Source: Candidatus Saccharibacteria bacterium UBA1944 (GTDB taxonomy: Bacteria > Patescibacteriota > Saccharimonadia > Saccharimonadales > Saccharimonadaceae). Taken from it: a DNA stretch of 6,261 bases. Below the pieces are notes generated by a model. The model saw only the letters and a program-made list of their open reading frames with translations. It was not told the DNA's origin and made no database searches. A program made the translations under genes and the position numbers. Numbering within the stretch: position 1 is the first letter of the stretch; every line of letters begins with the position of its first letter. This document shows positions 4,395 through 6,261 of this stretch, piece by piece. The DNA lies in contig DDEW01000020.1 of the NCBI GenBank assembly GCA_002336935.1, positions 1 through 6,261 of the forward strand, written 5' to 3'.

Positions 4395-5654
4395 ATGAAT
4401 GATGATATTGTTGCACAACTTATAGCAGGCGAGGAGGCGCGCCAGCAAAATGGCCTTGAGCTTATTCCAAGTGAAAATTACGTCAGCACTGCTGTGCTCA
4501 AAGCGCTGGGTAGCGTATTTACTAACAAGTATTCCGAGGGTTACCCCGGCAAGCGTTACTATGGCGGCCAAGAATTTACCGACAAAGTCGAACAGCTCGC
4601 TATTGATCGCGCTAAACAATTGTTTCGCGCCAATCATGCGAATGTACAGCCACATAGCGGTGCACCAGCAAACGAGGCTGTGTATAGCGCATGGTGCGAA
4701 CCGGGTGATACGATCCTTGCGATGGATTTAACTCACGGGGGTCACCTTACGCATGGCTCGCCAGTGACGCGGAGTGCTCACCTGTACAATTTCATTCGTT
4801 ACAAAATGAAGGACCCGTCTACTGGTGAAATTGACTATGATGAACTTCGTGAGCTTGCATTAAAACATAAACCAAAAATTATTCTTGCTGGCTACAGTGC
4901 ATACCCGCGTGAGCTTGATTTTGCAAAGTTTGTCGAGATTGGGCGTGAGGTTGACGCGTTACTTATGGCAGACATGGCTCATGTTGCGGGGCTCATTGCT
5001 GGTGGTGTGGCGGCCAATCCGCTTGACTATGGGTTTCATGTAATGACTACCACAACACACAAGACACTTCGCGGTCCACGCGGAGGCTTGATACTAAGCA
5101 TGGGCACCGTGAGCACCCCGCTTAAAGCCCCTGAAAAGACACTGCAAAATATCCCAACGCTTATTGATCGAGCAGTATTCCCTGGTATGCAAGGCGGCCC
5201 GCATATGAATACGATTGCTGCCAAGGCTGTTGCCTTTGGTGAAGCGCTGAGGCCAGAGTTTGCTACGTATGCAGCACAAATTGTAAAGAATGCTAAGACG
5301 CTAGCCGATGAACTGCATAAGCGAGGGTTTCAACTTGTCACGGGTGGTACGAGCAACCATTTGATTCTCGCTGACGTGTATAAGAGTTTTGGCATCGACG
5401 GTAAGGTAGCGGAAGAAGCTATGGACAAAATAGGCCTCACTCTTAACGCAAATGCAGTAGCCGATGACCCACTGCCAATGTATAGGCCTAGTGGTATTCG
5501 GCTTGGCACGCCTGCGCTTACTACTCGCGGCCTTCGCGAAGAGCATATGTCTCAAATTGCCGAGTGGATGAAACAGGCGATAGATAATAGGGAAAACGAA
5601 CCTCAATTAGCAAAGCTAAAAGACGAAGTTCGAACGTTCTTGCAAGATTTTTAA
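4395..5654 (+). CDS. glyA: Serine hydroxymethyltransferase
   Basis: GlyA is a cytoplasmic PLP enzyme interconverting serine plus tetrahydrofolate with glycine plus 5,10-methylene-tetrahydrofolate, the main source of one-carbon units. The 419 residues match the usual bacterial length. Motifs in order: PSENYVS (25-31), NKYSEGYPGKRYYGG (44-58), NVQPHSGAPANEAVY (83-97), HGGHLTHG (114-121), MADMAHVAGL (191-200) with D193 and H196 at the cofactor ring, TTTTHKTLRGPRGG (218-231) with K223 as the PLP-binding lysine, VFPGMQGGPH (261-270) and PSGIRLGTPA (365-374) with R369 for the substrate carboxylate. The segment 232-260 between the PLP lysine and VFPG is about ten residues longer than I recall for E. 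coli GlyA. A ribosome binding site and an extended -10 promoter support the start. It is transcribed divergently from XRE-murA. Confidence 0.98.
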   Translation: MNDDIVAQLIAGEEARQQNGLELIPSENYVSTAVLKALGSVFTNKYSEGYPGKRYYGGQEFTDKVEQLAIDRAKQLFRANHANVQPHSGAPANEAVYSAWCEPGDTILAMDLTHGGHLTHGSPVTRSAHLYNFIRYKMKDPSTGEIDYDELRELALKHKPKIILAGYSAYPRELDFAKFVEIGREVDALLMADMAHVAGLIAGGVAANPLDYGFHVMTTTTHKTLRGPRGGLILSMGTVSTPLKAPEKTLQNIPTLIDRAVFPGMQGGPHMNTIAAKAVAFGEALRPEFATYAAQIVKNAKTLADELHKRGFQLVTGGTSNHLILADVYKSFGIDGKVAEEAMDKIGLTLNANAVADDPLPMYRPSGIRLGTPALTTRGLREEHMSQIAEWMKQAIDNRENEPQLAKLKDEVRTFLQDF

Positions 5655-5679
5655 GTGTACCAAAAATACAGTATTCAGA

Positions 5680-5769
5680 ATGACTCGCCGAAATATCGTA
5701 TGGTTATTAGCAGGGCTAGTGGCCGTGCTCATTGGTTTGTTGTATGGCTTTCGCAAACGCCGTGCTTAG
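5680..5769 (+). CDS. Putative single-span membrane microprotein (29 residues)
   Basis: ATG at 5680 opens a 29-codon frame: basic start (MTRRN), one hydrophobic span (about residues 6-23, IVWLLAGLVAVLIGLLYG) and a basic tail (RKRRA). This is a textbook layout for a small inner-membrane peptide and would be an unusual composition by chance. It begins 25 bases after the glyA stop, so it could ride on the glyA transcript. No Shine-Dalgarno sequence is visible, which weakens the call, although most genes here also lack one. Its TAG stop (5767-5769) overlaps by 3 bases the stop of the convergent pilin gene. Size and charge pattern resemble type I toxin peptides or small accessory subunits, but there is no evidence for either. 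Confidence 0.4.
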   Translation: MTRRNIVWLLAGLVAVLIGLLYGFRKRRA

Positions 5770-6212
5770 CTGCACGCGGCAGTAGAGCTAGCACCACCTA
5801 CACCGATGTACTTGACCGTGCTAGAAATATCGTCGTACCATTCTGCCTGCGCACCCGTTGTGCAGGCGCGATAGGCAGTTTTGAGCTCGTTGGTTGGGGT
5901 TGAGGTCGCGGCATCTAACAGCGTGTTTGTGGCATCTGTTATGCGTGATTCAGCAGGTCCTGTTAGTGTAGCGTCACCAGCGTTAATCTTGCCAGTTGAT
6001 AGCTGAGCATAGGTAGGGTAGCTACCAAGCGCTGCGCGCCATGACTCTGCTTTACGTATGACCATTTCGGCGTTTGAGCTTGCCGTAGAGCTGCGTGAGC
6101 GCGCTTGGATACTACGGGAGCTATAGGCGACAATGCCTGCGAGCAGAGCAATAATGACTAGCACCACTAGAAGCTCTACGACAGTGAAACCATTCGCCTT
6201 TCGTGTACTCAT
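5766..6212 (-). CDS. Type IV pilin-like protein (prepilin)
   Basis: The protein has 148 residues from the ATG at 6212. It carries a class III (type IV pilin) signal: a short basic leader, then G8^F9TVVELLVVLVIIALLAG, with prepilin peptidase cleavage after G8, a phenylalanine to be N-methylated and Glu at mature position 5. The hydrophobic helix (9-30) anchors the subunit and packs the fibre core. The rest is a Ser/Thr/Ala-rich globular domain with two cysteines (117 and 147) that can form the usual C-terminal disulfide loop. The frame is open upstream to an ATG at 6245, but that start is rejected because the promoter overlaps that stretch. It could be a major pilin, a minor pilin or a competence pseudopilin; no other pilus genes are in view. 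The gene converges on glyA and the microprotein. Confidence 0.9.
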   Translation of the reverse strand: MSTRKANGFTVVELLVVLVIIALLAGIVAYSSRSIQARSRSSTASSNAEMVIRKAESWRAALGSYPTYAQLSTGKINAGDATLTGPAESRITDATNTLLDAATSTPTNELKTAYRACTTGAQAEWYDDISSTVKYIGVGGASSTAACS

Positions 6213-6218
6213 AAAGAA

Positions 6219-6227
6219 ATTATAGCA
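6219..6227 (-). promoter_or_regulatory. Leaderless extended -10 promoter of the pilin gene
   Basis: On the - strand TGCTATAAT (6227-6219) is a perfect extended -10, identical to that of glyA, and is followed after only 6 bases by the ATG. RNA would begin at the start codon, so a leaderless mRNA is predicted. No ribosome binding site is present. Confidence 0.65.
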
Positions 6228-6233
6228 TAAGCA

Positions 6234-6257
6234 AAACAGCCGCATGCGCGGCTGTTT
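6234..6257. terminator. Hairpin terminator upstream of the pilin gene
   Basis: The arms AAACAGCCGC (6234-6243) and GCGGCTGTTT (6248-6257) form a perfect 10-bp GC-rich stem with a 4-base loop, followed by short T-runs on both strands (GTTTTGC on -, GTTTCTGG on +). It probably ends a gene beyond the right edge, insulating the pilin promoter 7 bases away. Confidence 0.7.
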
Positions 6258-6261
6258 CTGG

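Noticed and set aside
5655..5903. 82-codon + strand frame right after the glyA stop
   Set aside because: It has no ribosome binding site or recognisable domain and mostly lies antisense to the pilin gene; the 29-codon frame at 5680 in another phase is far more protein-like.
6213..6245. Upstream start for the pilin (11 extra residues)
   Set aside because: The extension covers the extended -10 promoter and part of the hairpin, and a 19-residue leader before the G^F site is less typical than the 8-residue leader from 6212.
1..6261. CRISPR array, insertion sequence, phage attachment site or TGA recoding
   Set aside because: No regularly spaced direct repeats, no transposase or integrase and no target-site duplications were seen; both tRNAs are intact without adjoining partial copies, and all confident genes read with the standard code.

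Overview
The window looks like chromosomal DNA from a small-genome bacterium of the Patescibacteria (CPR) type, most plausibly a Saccharibacteria (TM7) relative. This rests on compact gene packing, a MurA enzyme carrying an N-terminal XRE-type helix-turn-helix, several promoters whose -10 box lies only 6 bases before the start codon (apparently leaderless mRNAs), and a type IV pilin. I could run no search, so the lineage is inference. No gene needs an in-frame TGA to be read through, so nothing suggests the TGA=Gly code of Gracilibacteria/Absconditabacteria.

Left part (1-1647, + strand): the 3' two-thirds of a murA gene, cut by the window edge, is followed after a single base by a 198-residue polytopic membrane protein with an internal duplication. 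The two are almost certainly one operon.

Middle (1648-2756): this is a short, crowded RNA region. It holds a probable + strand promoter and an unidentified multi-hairpin RNA candidate (about 1685-1850), a 16-bp bidirectional terminator hairpin, tRNA-His(GTG) on the - strand with its own promoter, a - strand gene for a 189-residue low-complexity repeat protein, tRNA-Gly(TCC) on the + strand, and a second 16-bp bidirectional terminator.

Right part (2757-6261): a complete XRE-MurA fusion (- strand) and glyA (serine hydroxymethyltransferase, + strand) diverge from a 114-bp regulatory region with interleaved promoters and short palindromes. Behind glyA is a possible 29-residue single-span membrane microprotein. 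Its stop codon overlaps that of a convergent type IV pilin-like gene (- strand), which has a leaderless extended -10 promoter and a hairpin terminator behind it at the window edge.

Functionally the window combines peptidoglycan precursor synthesis (two MurA paralogues), one-carbon/glycine metabolism (GlyA, with a tRNA-Gly nearby), pilus assembly, and three or four unassigned small or membrane proteins and RNAs. The least explained items are the structured RNA candidate, the DNA-binding domain on MurA with its possible operator, the microprotein and the repeat protein.
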